NCBI GenBank assembly: GCA_021234155.1 | Contig: JAJEKV010000045.1 | Coordinates: 2,069,474 to 2,133,473, forward strand | Length of the DNA: 64,000 nucleotides | Source of the DNA: Isoetes taiwanensis | Lineage: Eukaryota; Streptophyta; Lycopodiopsida; Isoetales; Isoetaceae | Direction of reading: 5' to 3' | Shown here: in pieces, positions 10,953-23,329 of the stretch | Numbering within the stretch: the stretch's first letter is position 1 | Layout: each line of letters starts with the position of its first letter | Translations under genes and position numbers: made by a program | The notes under the pieces: generated by a model | Databases searched by the model: none | Told to the model about the DNA's origin: nothing | Seen by the model: only the letters and a program-made list of their open reading frames with translations

Positions 10953-11243
10953 TCAGACGACGACTTTAAGGAAGTATGGGCAAGCCTTTCTAAAGAAGCA
11001 AGAACAGATAAGGAAAGGGAGACCTTCAAGCATATAAGAAGGAAGGTAACTTAATATATCACAAGAATAAATTGTATGTACCAAGATCTTCGGGAGTAAG
11101 GAAGTTGATACTCCACGATACACACAACAGTCCCATATCTAGGCATGCAGGGTTCATGAAGACCTATTTCAAGATCAAAAGTAGTTATTTCTGGGCAGGC
11201 ATGAAGAAGCAAATAGCCAAATATATTCGGAAGTGTCAGCTAT
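10953..11243 (+). pseudogene. Chromovirus pol fragment: RNase H-integrase linker and integrase HHCC zinc finger
   Basis: Reads ASDDDFKEVWASLSKEAR, typical of the linker after RNase H in chromoviruses, then the integrase zinc finger with HAGFMKTYFKIKSSYFW, GMKKQIAKYIRKC and finally CQ at 11239. Coding resumes exactly at 26934-26940 with CQQTKAEQ after the Mutator-like insertion. Upstream pol is missing because the lone LTR at 9863-10952 abuts it. Several stops and frame changes are present. Confidence 0.75.
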
Positions 11244-11490
11244 CATAGAGGAAATTTGAGATCTCATTTCATCCCTATAAGAATCCTCCAATGGAATGGC
11301 TACCCTCTATTAACTGCAATTAATGCAGCACCAACAACTTCATTGCTATTGTTCTCCCCGCATAACTTTTGATCCACTTATCAAAATGTTGCGGCGTTTG
11401 TTGCATTAGATGCGGAATGAAAAGATCTTTCCAATGATATATATGGTTATTAGAAAAGTGCTCAAATTGCCGGGCTTTTTCGTTGGGATT
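11244..11490 (+). repeat. Left terminal inverted repeat of the Mutator-like element
   Basis: Starts catagaggaaatttgagatc and includes aattaatgcag near 11320 and cataacttttgatccac near 11360. Each has a counterpart, in reverse complement and in the same order, at 26933-26690. Confidence 0.6.
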
Positions 11491-14417
11491 AAATTCCAAA
11501 ATTGGTAGAATTATGGTTGATAGCATCTAGTTGGACATATATGGTCGTTCTTTAGTTGGGCATAAAATCATTTATGGTCGTTCGTTAGTTGGGCATAAAA
11601 TGTTTTATTTATTGAGGTTAAATTTGTGTGTCGACTTCGATTGTCTTGCAAGGGTCTCATATTCAATCGAACTCTGGCACTTTGTCCAAAGTGAGTTCCA
11701 CTCTTATCATAGAACATCCTCATTTGCATATATCCAATCGAACTCTGGCACTTTGTCCAAAGTGAGTTCCACTATTATCATAGAACATCCTCATTTTGCA
11801 TATATCCAATTGCAATCAATCAAGGCTGACATTTTGTCAATGATTTCTTATTGATTGCAGTCTAGATTTTTGTTGTTATATAATTTGTGATAATTCTGAA
11901 TGTTCTTTTCTACATCTAATCTATTAGTGGGTGTGACATGTTGATGGAATTTTTAGCTTTTGACCAATATTCATAGGAAGTATATGGGTGGAACCTACAA
12001 ATGCTCTCTATATTTGTAACTCTTCCCTTGAGACTTGATTTGAAGAATTTTAGGTGTTGAGTTGTGAGGGTTTGAAGGTTCTCTAATATCAACTCTTCAA
12101 GAACAAAATTAAGATGAACAATAGTCCTAACAGAATCTCCCATAGCTATAGCTTGTTTTGGTAGAACATAAGGTAAAAAATAAAAGTTATTTTTTAAATT
12201 GCTTGTAGCCAGCTCTATATTGACAGTATGCATATATCATGAAACCATTAACATGGAGTTTCAAAGGTAGATGATCATTGAAATCAATTCAAAAACGCTT
12301 TTAGTTTGTTTGTTTTCCAGATTTGTAGGATCGGGTAAACTTGACATCCATTAAGTGTGATATGTCTTTCGATCTTCTTGAGAGTACTAAACCAAGACAT
12401 TCATTTGATCTTTACGCCTTGTTCTCACACTTTTGCCCGCTGAACCTTGATATGTAGAAAGCCCGGCCCACGCTTGTAGAAAGCTCCATCGGCAATTGTT
12501 GTTGCAAAATCGGTATGCTTGGTACATCATGTCGCATAAACATGATCTTTCCTCCACGCTCAAGGCTTACCCGAATTAGATTAGAAGGCATGGTAACATA
12601 ACTTTTGGTCATCTCAATCTCGAATATGCAAATTGATAAGAATACTATATGTCTTAAATTTTGACCCATCTAGTGTATGAACATGTTAAAGACATACAGC
12701 CATAAAACCTTGAAGATATGTGACAACAAAGACAAGATAGCAACTATACTTTTAACCAGTTCAACGCCTCTTTGCAACTTCAACCCCAATTTTCTCGAGA
12801 ACCGGTAGGAAAATAAACGACCGAGACCATCCAATGATGCTATCTTTGTACCGCTGAAGCTTCCAAAGGCAATGATAAAAGACATCTTTAGGAATTCCCG
12901 CCTAAAGAAACGCTCAAAAGTGAGAGTGAAAATTGCTAACCGATATTTGAAAATGAAACAAGCACGGAAGAATGTAACCCTCATGCAAAAGATTTGTGAT
13001 CTCATGTCCAAAGAAGAGATGCATATTCACTTGGTTTATATAACACCAATTTCCAAAGAAGAAGAGCAAAATGCGAATTACATTTATAGAGATGAAATAT
13101 GGATAATTGCAAAGTGCATATATTTTTACCCCGCAACATTACAAATACACAAGTGGTGCAACATTACAAAATACAAGCAGGCAAAGATTACAAAAATACA
13201 GTGGAAATCAAAAGCAACATTACAAATACAAAGGGTGCAGGGACCACGCTTTGCGTGTTTTCCAAATGGGATTTCCATTTCCTTTTGTTGTTTTGGTACC
13301 AGATTTAGTGTTTGCACCCATGCTTCAAGAGGAGTAAATTCGAAGTATTTTTCCTATTACCGGGCTAGTTGAATATAATGTCACCAAGTGATGTAAATGC
13401 CTTCGATCTTTATATAATTCAGAAAAATTCCGAGTAACAAGAACATGCAACATTATCGTACTCATTTATCGCTGTTTTAAGGATATATGACACTCAAAAT
13501 AAATTCTCGCCACCTCCTGCTAGATTCACCAAAATTTTAACAGTAACCACGAACATGCCATTGAGAATGCCCGATCCCTTTCCCCGATGTGCGAATTATG
13601 AGCCATGATATAAGAAGGAAGCCTTTTGAAGGCTCTAGCTTATCCTCTCAACAACAAAAAATAGCTTGCTTTAAAAAACTTTAAACCCGCACCGACGGAA
13701 GCTCCTTCACCGCAATAACAATGGGTGATATACTTGTCGATCAAAAGCCGAAAAGTAGAAAAAGAAACGCTCGATTGGTGAGAGTCTTGATGTCTCTAAC
13801 AGAAAACACCCCGATTTAAAAAGCGAAATCCTTGAATCTTTCTGATTAATATACTACAAAATGTAGATAGTATTAAGAATGTTATGCATGCCGAGACAAC
13901 CACTATTAAGGCCGTTTTCCTTGTGATTCTGTTCGTCCCTAAATCATTGTCGGTTGCCGTTGCTCTTCCCAATATCCACCAAAACTTATGGCTCAGTTCA
14001 AGACCAAGATTCTAGCCTACTTAAGCATTTCAAAATGCACAGCCTATGTTCGTAAGCTTCATACCTTGAATCTTCCCTCAGATAGAAACGATATTGTTCT
14101 CTCCCGCTTTGTGGCATAAAACTGCCCAAACTTTTGCAATCAGGAAACTTGTTCGAAACAAACGCCCGATCGCACTAAAACCCGACCGATGCTAGACATA
14201 GAGTTCCCTGAAAATTTCGCAGACCAAGATACTCAAACAAAAACTGAATGATGTTAGACGTAGAGGGTCCCTGAGAATTTAGCAAGCCAAGATACTCAAA
14301 TAAAACACTTAAACGCCTGTACTACCAATTTGTAGAAATAGAAGACCACCCATCCGAAAGCGACCGACGGCGAGAATAAAACCTAATGTAAAACCAAATA
14401 TAGGCAAGCACAAGAAA
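11491..14417. other. Left interior of the Mutator-like element, no recognised transposase
   Basis: AT-rich. A direct repeat (unit about 78 bp containing cgaactctggcactttgtcc) lies at about 11670-11810. Minus-strand frames between 13011 and 11916 look weakly coding (for example LNFVLEELILENLQTL near 12120 and IRVSLERGGKIMFMRHDVP near 12560) and could be pieces of a captured leucine-rich gene, but no family was recognised. The plus ORF at 12872-13372 contains a simple repeat based on attacaaatac (13130-13240) and is doubtful. Confidence 0.4.
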
Positions 14418-14422
14418 CCATG

Positions 14423-15003
14423 TGTTTGGGGTCCGGGTTCGAACTCCTCGAAGACAGCCCTCCGTGAGGACCCGTGGATCTATCAGAGAGTCCGGGGACT
14501 ATGTCACGGATTTGGCCGAAAGAGAAGAAAAAGAAGAGAACGTAACAAATGAGAGAAAGATGATAAGCTTCCTTGATATCAATGATGAAAATACATGAGC
14601 TCTCGCAATAGAGAGAAAACCTGAAAAGAGACAAGACTCAAAACTCATCTAAAACTTATGAGCTAACTCTACTCATATATATAGTACAATGGCCTTGGGC
14701 CCAATATAGACACTCCGACCGATCTCTGCGTCGACTCGAAGGAGGCCTGATTTGGTGAATGTTGGCGGTGCCTCTTGAAGTGCCTAGAATCACGCTGACG
14801 CCGACGCGGGCGTGACGGGTCAGTACTTGTTGTCCGAAGGGCGCTTCTTGTTGACAAAAAAAAGGCTTTGATCAAGCGGGTCCGCCGCTGGTCTTCTCAT
14901 GAGCCTTGGATGTCCGACCCGGGGTTGACCGGGAGGATCCTTGAGCTTGACCTGGTCTGTCAGAGGATGAATAGTCCCGTGCACTGTGAGGCACAGATTA
15001 ACA
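14423..15003 (-). repeat. 3' LTR of gypsy-1 (581 bp)
   Basis: Starts (plus view) TGTTTGGGGTCCGGG at 14423 and ends TTAACA at 15003. The match to 25112-25686 is extensive; most differences are small indels or changes at CAG/CTG-type sites (for example AACGTAAC here against AACAGAAC there). Confidence 0.9.
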
Positions 15004-18000
15004 CCCCCCACCAAACGACACCTCGTGAGTGAAGAAAAGGAGGAAGCTGCCGGGAGGGCTGAAGCCATCGGCTCGAAAGTGATCCCCACACGGAGTGAGG
15101 ACTCGCACCATTATGGTACCGGGCTTATGAGATCCCGGGGCGTGATTGAAGAGCTTGAGGAGTGTTTTGGCCAAGGGCGTGGATCGGCATCTATAAGAAA
15201 GCGAGAGCGACCATGTCTTCAAGGGCAGCGTGGCCTCAAGAAATGTAATCGACATTCCATGAGGAGACAGTCTCAAGGCCAAAGGCACCGACGCCGCATT
15301 TGGATTGCAAAGGAAAAATGGGACGCCGATTTAAGGAGCTTAGCAAAATGCATTTGAGGGCAGCAAAAATCCGCTTGAAGATGGACGTAAGGATCGTGTG
15401 AGGTGGAGGCATTCCCGCAAGAAGGTGTTAAGACCATGAAGCGCATCCGCGGCTGTTGCCAACCACGCCATTAGCAATGTAGATCCAATTGGTGGTGTTG
15501 TCCGTGAGTGGCACCTTCTTCCCAATGTGAGCGGGCGAACAAAACGCGGATCCCACCGAGATCCGGCCGAGATCCGAGGTGGTGTCCACCGCATGACCAT
15601 CCATGACCTTGGTCCAAAAAGGAAGGCGCCAATCGGAAGTCAGAACCCGGGGCGGGAGGTACCCCGGAAGCATAGGGAGAAGGAACCATGCCCGTAGGCG
15701 GGTTGCCGAAAGCAGCCTCCCCGAATTGATCGACAAGATCCGGATCAAGCGCCCGACACCAACGATCCCAAAGAGAAGCGTAGAGTCGAGAGTTGACAGA
15801 GGGCTATCCCATCCCGCGGGGACCGCCTTGCTATCCAACGAGCTTGTAATCGATTGTAACCAAATGAGGTGTCGCGATATAAATTTGTGCATAGGGAAGA
15901 TCTTCTGGATGTCCTAGATACTTCCTAATTTGTTGCAGCAGCCCGCTTTTGCCGAGAGATAAATGATTGGCAAGCTCGTGCATGTACTCCCGATGAAGAG
16001 TTTGGGTCCGAAAGCAGATCCGCAAGATATGGATTGTTATCCCGGCACCCATTGCACGCTGGGGTCACCCCAAAAGTCGGGCGCGGCCCATTTCCAAAGT
16101 TTTCCCGTATCACCCGATAGAAATCATGAAAGATGTAAGCCATGGGCTGAACCACTCAAGGTGAGAAAGTCCGATCGGCACAAAGGTATGAGATCAAAGA
16201 CGACAAGGGCACAAAGACAACCCTTTGTCTTCAATGGAGAGTTCGCCAAATCCAAGAAAATCAGCACCGCCGCTGGATATCCACAGGGCCATCGTCAGCG
16301 CGCCACTTTGAAAGGAAGAGGTGGCGCCGAAAGCAACCACATAATCATGATAGCAGAGGGAGCCGGGAAGTCAACCGCATTCTCGTGGAAGAATTGCAAC
16401 CCGGGCCAAGTTTTGCTTGAGCCTCATCGCCAGATCAATAGCTTGCCGCAAATGTTGTTCGGAGATCACGGATCCGGATTGTCCCTTCGAAAGTAGCAGC
16501 GGACCGGGTCACGACCCGCTTCGGAGAAGGATTGACCCGGAGGAAGATTTCCCTGGTATTGAGACGAAGCACGACAATCTCCTCGCAGGCATCTAGTATT
16601 TTCGCTTCTCGCACCTCGTAGTTTCATCTTGAAGAGAGGTGAGCTTAGAGGTCTCAGGTAGAAAGCCGAGCCGCCAAGGAGGCTTAATTTTGAGCCGCCC
16701 CGCTGAAAGATTTTGAACTTGAGTGCTGAAATTTTCACACAGCCTCGAAAGTACAAGGCATTGAGTTTAGCAATATCTCTGCCCTGGTACTCGTGAGAGC
16801 CGGCTTTGGGACTTGTTGTGCTCCAATAAAGTCTCAATTTCTGACCGAGCCGAGCCCCGCTGATCCGCGAAGTTGGCTGACTTGAGCTTGTGTACTTTTG
16901 AGATCCGCATGAGCCCGTAAGAGAGCTTCATGCTTGTCTTGAAGTTTGGCTCTCCAAAGTTGCAACTTGGGCAGCTGGGTGCCTTGAAGGTCTTGTGTAC
17001 CGCATCGAGGCCTCGAGTGCCTTGAACCCCGCCATAAGAGCCGCCTTGGGATTCTTGTAACTTAAGAGCAGCAAAATTGAGCATCCCGGGCCGATAACGA
17101 TACAACAACCGACGAGGGTGTTGTGGTGGTGGAGCCGGCCGCTGCCCCGGGTTTGGGAGGTCCGGGAAAAAATGGTGTGAAGTGGATGGTGTAGCGAGGA
17201 GGAGACAAAGGACATGAGTGTGACCGTGGTCATGACCAGGGAAGACGGGCGGAAGTGCCAACTTGGTGAGTGATTGGAAGGGAGCTACCGAAAGTGGAAT
17301 TATGAGAATTTGGTGGTGTGGGAGGGAAGTAATGACCCGATGAGGGCTTGAAAGTGCCCTCCCACGTAAACTTCAAATGGAAGTGGTACCTCGGCTAAGG
17401 CGGTCCATTTCTTGGAGAAGATGATAGAACATCATTTGGGGCCAATCTATGTGGTGTTTGGAGTGTGTAGCAAAGAGGACCAGGTTATAGAAAGGCTTAT
17501 TGATATGGGTGTTCTTGATAGAATACCCAAGGAATTTGCGCCACGTAAATTTAACAAAGGTCTCGTGAGGCTTGTCGATATTGGTCGACGATGGACATTG
17601 GCATGATAAGCAGTGCACCAAACTCGTGGACATCGATATCCCGTATAGCGCACCATGATACACAAGGGGTGTGCAAGGGAATATGAAATACCTCAGAAAA
17701 TCAAATGTTGAGTCAATGAAATAGTGGTGCCATCGACCACGCTGGTGTAACCTTGGCGGGTTAACGATATTGGCGATGAACCGCCAAAGTATGCTAGTGG
17801 GTATCAAAAACGCTGCCCCAAAGACTTAGATCAGCACCGATGTACTATTCTATCATAGTATTCCACTTGTTATTAGTTGGAGTTGTTACATATTTCTATT
17901 GATTACCTAATTACCATGTGCTAGTACCAAGAACACCTTAAACAAGCCGCCATATGGGGTGCTATAATGAGTGTCACAAGATGTGTCCTGGACGCCGCTT

Positions 18001-19200
18001 TGATACCCACCAAAGATACTTTTGCCCCGCGAATCGGGTCGATTTGGAGCCGGAAGTTCCATTTGAGAGAATTCAGAAGTTGGTGTCGCTCAAATGACTT
18101 CTTTATTTGGGCCAACAAGGGCTTCACCTGAAAGTGGGCGCCAAGAAGGATACAGATGCAAAAAGGGCCGGATCCTTGGGAGCAGTAGCTTGAAGTGTAG
18201 AAAATCTTGGGGCAGCCATGGGAATGATGTGCGAAACGGCGAGGGATGCCAAAGGCGGAAGACGAAAGTCGAAAGCACGAGGAGGACGGCGCAGAGGAAC
18301 GAAAAAGGTTTGTTTTAGGGCGAATAACCGAGGCTAAGAGGTATGAAGAGTGCGCTAAACCGAACCGCTGATGGTGCCAAAAAGTCAAAAGATGCGGAAG
18401 AAGGGTATTGAGAGGCAAAAATTTGGCTAAGTCCCAAAAACGTAAGGGAGAAGCAATGAACGGTGAGGATGAGACGCGGAAAGAAAGATCGATGTGACAG
18501 ATGGCAAAGGACACCCATTAATGTTCGACGGGCGGGAAAGAAGGAATGGCATTCAATGCCGGCAACTCGGGTGGGATATCATTAAAAGGAATGTGTCGGT
18601 TGGTACCATGGCTAGATATGCGGCGGGAGAACAGATTCTCATTTTAGAAAACAATTTTGCATTGCAAAACACGCTGGCGATTTGTGTGATTGGTCCACGC
18701 CGACAAGGAGTTCCTCGGCCAGCTATATAAGACGAACCGAGAGAAACGGCGGCATCCGATGGCGCCGCATGGCTGCCGCCGGGCTTGAACGAAGATTGCA
18801 CAATGCCCACTAACCGCCGAGTGGATCACTTGTAAGATGAATTGTTCGATCTTCGGCGCCGCCACAACCGCGGCATTCGTGATGGACGGCCGGTGTGCCG
18901 GATGGTCAACATCCCGACCAAGACCAACGGATGGAGGTGGTTCTCGCGATTTCGCTGATCCGGAGAAGTAATCCCTACCATCTCCTCCGCGATCACCTCT
19001 CGCCCCCAACCCGAGTAGAGGGTTTTTCCTCGAGGGACTTAGTAAATAGGGCTCGAGTCCGCTTTTGTATATAGGGCGCGCCCATAGCGAAATAGCCGGG
19101 CTGCGCCCACATTTTGTAAAAAACATCTCCACTATAATATAATCTACCGCCTTTCTAGTCACTTTCTGGGTGGTGTTTGCTTCTTGAACCGCCCTCTCGT
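15004..19200 (-). other. 4.2-kb 3' region of gypsy-1 with unidentified ORF remnants
   Basis: Lies between integrase and the 3' LTR. The minus strand has coding-like stretches: a Trp/Phe/His-rich segment (17807-17373) starting near ILWRFIANIVNPPRLHQRG, and a segment (about 17030-16550) whose frames suggest a coiled coil (LQLWRAKLQDKHEALLRAHA). These could belong to an extra ORF of the kind seen 3' of integrase in some plant gypsy lineages, or to captured host sequence. No domain was recognised. A MITE-like repeat is inserted at 17781-18028. CAG and CTG are noticeably scarce, so frames may be corrupted by sequencing error. Confidence 0.4.
17781..18028. mobile_element. MITE-like foldback, copy 1 (248 bp)
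   Basis: Left arm ccgccaaagtatgctagtgg plus gtatcaaaaacg and right arm cgctttgataccc plus accaaagatacttttgcccc are inverted repeats of about 28 bp. The interior (cagcaccgatgtactattct through gccatatggggtgctat) reappears in reverse orientation at 59073-59313 inside the other gypsy element. A clean target duplication was not found. Confidence 0.65.
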
Positions 19201-19229
19201 GTGTTGATGTTCACTTTCTCAGGTGATGA

Positions 19230-20450
19230 AATGCTTTGAGACGAAAACCATTAACCAATGTAGGTAATGGAGTGCCATCTAACTCAAATTTAGTTGAAAA
19301 ACGCTTGGTCTAACCACTTGAACAATTTGATAAGGGCCAAGCCAACTAAACTTGAGTTTACCCGAAAATTTTTGTACCGAATCATAAAGAAGAACCAAAT
19401 CTCCTTCTTTGAATGTTTTTGTCTTCAAACGCTTGTCATGTAAAGATTTTTGCAATCGCGTCCATGAAGAACACTAATATAAGCATCCCTTCGTTCATCC
19501 AACCGCTTCTAATTGATAGACCCGCTCTTTGAGAGCAACCGGTGGATTATGAGCAGAGCCGCTTGAAAACGGAGTGTTGGAAGGATGTATTCAAAGGGCA
19601 TGAGAGCTTCCTGACCATAAACCAATTTAAAAGGAGGTGACCCGTGAGCAATCTTGAAACAAGTATTGTAGGCCCAAAGAACAAAAGAGGGAAGTTTGGT
19701 CCGCCAACTGCATGGGAAGCGCCACAAATTTTCTTGAGAATGGTGACCAGAGTTTTGTTGGTGCTTTCGCCAACCCATTGCCTTGAGGATAGTAAGGTGT
19801 GCTCTTGTGATGATGTATCGAGATAATCCGGCTCTTTGATAGTATGATTGATGAAATGAACACCACGGTCACCGACCCGACTCCGTGGGGCACCAATCGC
19901 GTGATGATTTGTTGATAGAGGACTCTAGCCGTGCTTGCAGCAGTTGTTGTCCGGAAGTGCACAAGCTTCCGCCCATTTGGTGGGCGAAGTCGCGAGAACT
20001 GTGAATGTATCGCACGCAGTGTGCCTCGCAGAGGATCTATAGGTCCCACAAAAGTCCATTCCCCATTTGCCGGGCGGGAAGTGGGCGGGCAACCGGCGCA
20101 AGGGAAGAGCCGCCACGGGTCGGGGGCGCCCCACCACGGGCAAGCGCCACACGGGGTGGGCGTGTGAGCATCTTTGAAGAGCGTGGGCCAATAATACCCG
20201 GCGAGAAGGATTTTATGCGCCGTGGTGTCACCATGAAAATGACCACCACCGAGCCCTTGATGAGCTTCTAACAAGGTCCTGAACTTCATGAGGTAGAACA
20301 CGGGCAAGGATGGTGTCCTTACCCTTTTGTAGAGATGTCCCAAGAACCATGGTGTAGTCACGACCTCCTGAGAAATTGATGGCGACGGGATTGTCGCCAA
20401 GCAGAGAGAGCCGCCTCGCCTTTTCTGGTGGAAGAGCACCGTGAGGAGGT
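19230..20450 (-). pseudogene. Gypsy-1 integrase
   Basis: Minus-strand frames give, in order: LLEAHQGLGGGHFHGDTTAH with AGYYWPTLFKDA (HHCC zinc finger, about 20280-20180), WGMDFCGTY (first catalytic Asp, about 20060), STPYYPQGNGLAKA (region of the catalytic Glu, about 19790, where the usual Gln-Ala-Glu is altered), WAYNTCFKIAHGSPPFKLVY with GQEALMPFE (about 19670-19590), and a C-terminal part (LKTKTFKEGDLVLLYDSV, about 19430-19360). Frames switch several times. It belongs to the Athila/Tat-like branch by motif style; this is an impression only. Confidence 0.8.
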
Positions 20451-20459
20451 ACCGCTGAA

Positions 20460-21760
20460 AATCATGGAACCAATGTGGTGTTGCCGTGACTAAAAAGAGT
20501 TGAGCATCGTGGAAGGCGCTCGAGACCCCTCGCGGGATCATCCGTGTGGATGCGTGAAAGATAATCCGAACAACATGAGATTTGCCAGCCTTTATGAACG
20601 ATTTCAAAAGGAGCAAATTCTGGAGAAGAAGGACCCAACGAAAGCAATGCGGCCCGCGGGCGTGGACTTGTTGATCAAATAGAGGAGTGCTTGGTGGTCC
20701 ACAAAGAACTTGATTTGACTCGCCAAAAGGTAATGACGGAAGCGCTGGACACAGAAAAATGAGACCCAAAGCTTCACGCCCGCGGCGTAATAGTTATTTC
20801 GCCAGAATTGAGTTTTTTTCTACCGGGCGTAGCGATTTGGTTTATCGGGCAGCGATCATATTCTTGAGAAAGAACAGCTCCAATAGCAAACGCCGAGACA
20901 TCGACATGAACGGAAAGGGCTTGTCCCATTGAGGAGGAACAAGAACCGTGCCTGAGTAAGCAAAAGCTTCACCGTTGGAGCAGCAGCTCACCGGGAATTC
21001 CAAGCCCGTGGATTCGCCACCCGTGAGTTTATGAATGGGATCCGCAATGGCCGCCACCCGTATGAAGGTGGAGTAATAATTGACCTTTCCCGTGAAAGAG
21101 CGTCTCTTTGATATTGGCTGGTGCTTGAGCCTTGAGCACAATAACTCATTTTGGCAGATCGCTGCAGATTCCCGCCGGTCCACAACATGGCCTAACGTAA
21201 CACCGTATGGATTTAAAAGGTGCATTTCTCGTGATTGAGACTAATGCCTACTCATCACATTTCTCGAAGACGAGTTCCAATTTATCCAAATGGTCAGCCA
21301 TGGAATCAGAGGGCGAGAAGTCATCTTGAAAAAATTTGCAAGAAGGGATTTTCCTTCATGAAATCATGAAAAACCGAGCATGATGCGTGAAATGTTGAAG
21401 GAGAGTTGGATAATCCAAAAGGAACCACCTTTGTAGGCAAAAGTGACTTACCTGGGTGGTGAAAGTGGTCTTGAGTTGATCGAGATTCTTTGATGGAGAT
21501 CCGATTGTAGCCAGAAAAACCATCCATAAAGGAGTACATCTCATGTCCAGCCACTTCTTCCAGAACTTGGTCTGTGAAGGGAAGTGGAAAAATGATCACG
21601 CCCGCGGGCCTGATTGAGTTTCCGATAGTCTACACACGACGCGGATCTTACCATTGTGCTTAAGGGCAATGACGATGGGGCTCACCCATTGCAATGTTTG
21701 ACCTCATAGATCAAACCCGCAAGAAGGAGTTTGTCAATTTCCGCCTTGGCCGCCATCACT
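20460..21760 (-). pseudogene. Gypsy-1 reverse transcriptase and RNase H
   Basis: RT starts around 21750 with AEIDKLLLAGLIYEV, continues with KIRVVCRLSETQS-like sequence where VDYRKLNQA is expected, then FPLPFTDQVLEEVAGHEMYSF and MDGFSGYN (catalytic Asp, about 21525), and VVPFGLSNSPSTF (about 21430). The YxDD box region is scrambled. The connection part reads GKVNYYSTFIRVAA (about 21090). RNase H has VHVDVSAFAIGAVLSQEYD (about 20915-20860) with its first catalytic Asp present. Frame changes are frequent and lie in a CAG/CTG-poor stretch. Confidence 0.8.
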
Positions 21761-21762
21761 AA

Positions 21763-23247
21763 TTAGGGTTGAGCCTCAGATCGTGCTATGCTACCTCGGG
21801 TCGCATCGATTTGGTAGGAATGGTGAGTTCCCCAAGCTTTTGTTGATTCCCCAAGATCTTTGTAACTCCAGCGAAAAATGTGTTTGAATTTTTTGAACAA
21901 ACGGACGGCCCCTGCTACGATAAGGAGCCTAAGGTTTGCGCAATCTTGCGACAAGTTGATTGTTGCCAACGCCCACAATCCACTTCGAGTCCGAATATGG
22001 GGTATGACTTCGTGATCCCGGACAATGTGTGCGGGAGGTTGGAGCATAACCGGATGCGCACACTTTGGCGTGGTGAAAAAGAGAGGTTGCTCAGTGTCAT
22101 CTAGCAGTGGTTGCTTCATGACAGCGTGTACATCAACAGGAGTTGCAGGAGTGTCAGGATCTGAAAAGTGATCAACGCGTTGGATTCGATTGCAAGGAGC
22201 CAGATAGGGGTCAAGTAAGGCAGCCACAGCCTGGTCCTGATCAAGAGTCATTTCTCCCCAAGGATCAGCATATTCGGGGTAGGATGACAGAGGCAGACTC
22301 GCAGGTGGAGCCTGAACTTGATAAATATTCTGAGCTTCTTCAGAATCAGTGTCTGAGAGAGAAGGTTCCGCATTGTCAACAGAAATGATCCTGCCTGTTT
22401 GCAAGTCCATGGTGGCATTGAGATGACCATCAGTGATGACTAACTGGTCCGTGGCCCAGTAATGGATACTCTTTGCCTGGCGGAGAAAAGGTCTGCCTAC
22501 CAGCATTTCATAGTCACCTGGATCTTCGCCAGCTTTCCAAACTCCAAATTCCATGGGAAAGCGGAGATCACCAATGTTGATGTGAAGAATAGGTGTGACG
22601 CCTTGAGGTCTCGTGATATGGCCATTAGCCAATTTGATGTCATATGGGGCACGAAAGAGTTGTGTGATGCCCATTTGTTTGCGGAGTTTATCCGTGATGA
22701 GATTGACTGCGCTACCTCCATCGATTTGAACATGGTTGACTTGCTGATTTCCCACCGTGGCATGGACCGTGGGTGTAGAGGTAGCCACAGCCCCAACTAA
22801 AACAGTTGGGAGTGGTAACTGGTCCTTGAGAGCAGGACAGAGTTTTAAAATGGTTGCCAAGCTTAAAGGAATTTTGATCTTGGCGAGCTCCTCTTGGAGT
22901 TCGAGAGGTACATGAGAAAAAAGGATCTCACCGGGTTCCATTGACCGGTGCGTGGCGGCGTGGAAGCAAAGAACTTTTTTGAGTAAGTCAACCTGCTTAA
23001 TATTGGGATATGTCCGAGAGCGTGGAGGTTGAGATGTTGAAGGTGTATCTTGTCTTTTGTTGAGCTCTAGTGGTGGCATGAACATTTGCCAATGTGCGCC
23101 TTCAAAGACTTGCATGAGATTCAAAATGCTTTGGCGAACTTTGGGCATGACATTTGGCATGAGCTTTTCCAAGTCGGTGCAAAGTGAACCTTTTAAGGCC
23201 CCATGAGGAATGGTGTCAACCGCAAAGGCAGGTTGGTGCTTCCTCAA
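21763..23247 (-). CDS. Gypsy-1 protease-containing polyprotein segment (494 aa open frame)
   Basis: The longest open frame in the window. Residues 1-150 are a Gag-Pol linker; an aspartic protease follows with QIDGGSAVNLIT (active-site Asp near residue 176, in the DGGS form common in plant Ty3/gypsy elements), ANGHITRPQG near 207 and LVGRPFLRQ near 250. The C-terminal 200 residues lead into RT (HIFRWSYKDLGEST near 470 corresponds to the usual FAWSYEDMPG motif). This stretch has ordinary numbers of CAG/CTG and is intact, unlike its neighbours, which suggests the flanking frameshifts are at least partly artefactual. It would act as part of a polyprotein. Confidence 0.8.
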   Translation of the reverse strand: MRKHQPAFAVDTIPHGALKGSLCTDLEKLMPNVMPKVRQSILNLMQVFEGAHWQMFMPPLELNKRQDTPSTSQPPRSRTYPNIKQVDLLKKVLCFHAATHRSMEPGEILFSHVPLELQEELAKIKIPLSLATILKLCPALKDQLPLPTVLVGAVATSTPTVHATVGNQQVNHVQIDGGSAVNLITDKLRKQMGITQLFRAPYDIKLANGHITRPQGVTPILHINIGDLRFPMEFGVWKAGEDPGDYEMLVGRPFLRQAKSIHYWATDQLVITDGHLNATMDLQTGRIISVDNAEPSLSDTDSEEAQNIYQVQAPPASLPLSSYPEYADPWGEMTLDQDQAVAALLDPYLAPCNRIQRVDHFSDPDTPATPVDVHAVMKQPLLDDTEQPLFFTTPKCAHPVMLQPPAHIVRDHEVIPHIRTRSGLWALATINLSQDCANLRLLIVAGAVRLFKKFKHIFRWSYKDLGESTKAWGTHHSYQIDATRGSIARSEAQP

Positions 23248-23329
23248 GAATAGTCAAGGGACGGATGCCTTGGTCCAGCGTGAAACTAAACCAACCCAAT
23301 TTGACTACCGGATTGGAGGATTAAGTGCC

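Noticed and set aside
12872-13372. Plus-strand 166-aa ORF in the Mutator-like element as transposase
   Set aside because: No MULE catalytic motifs, and part of it is a simple repeat based on attacaaatac.
19627-20769. 380-aa minus-strand ORF as one protein
   Set aside because: Integrase motifs appear in it only in patches, with the rest in other frames, so the long frame is fortuitous read-through of frameshifted integrase and RNase H sequence.
22462-22800. Plus-strand ORFs opposite the gypsy-1 protease
   Set aside because: Shadow of the 494-aa minus frame, which carries clear protease motifs.
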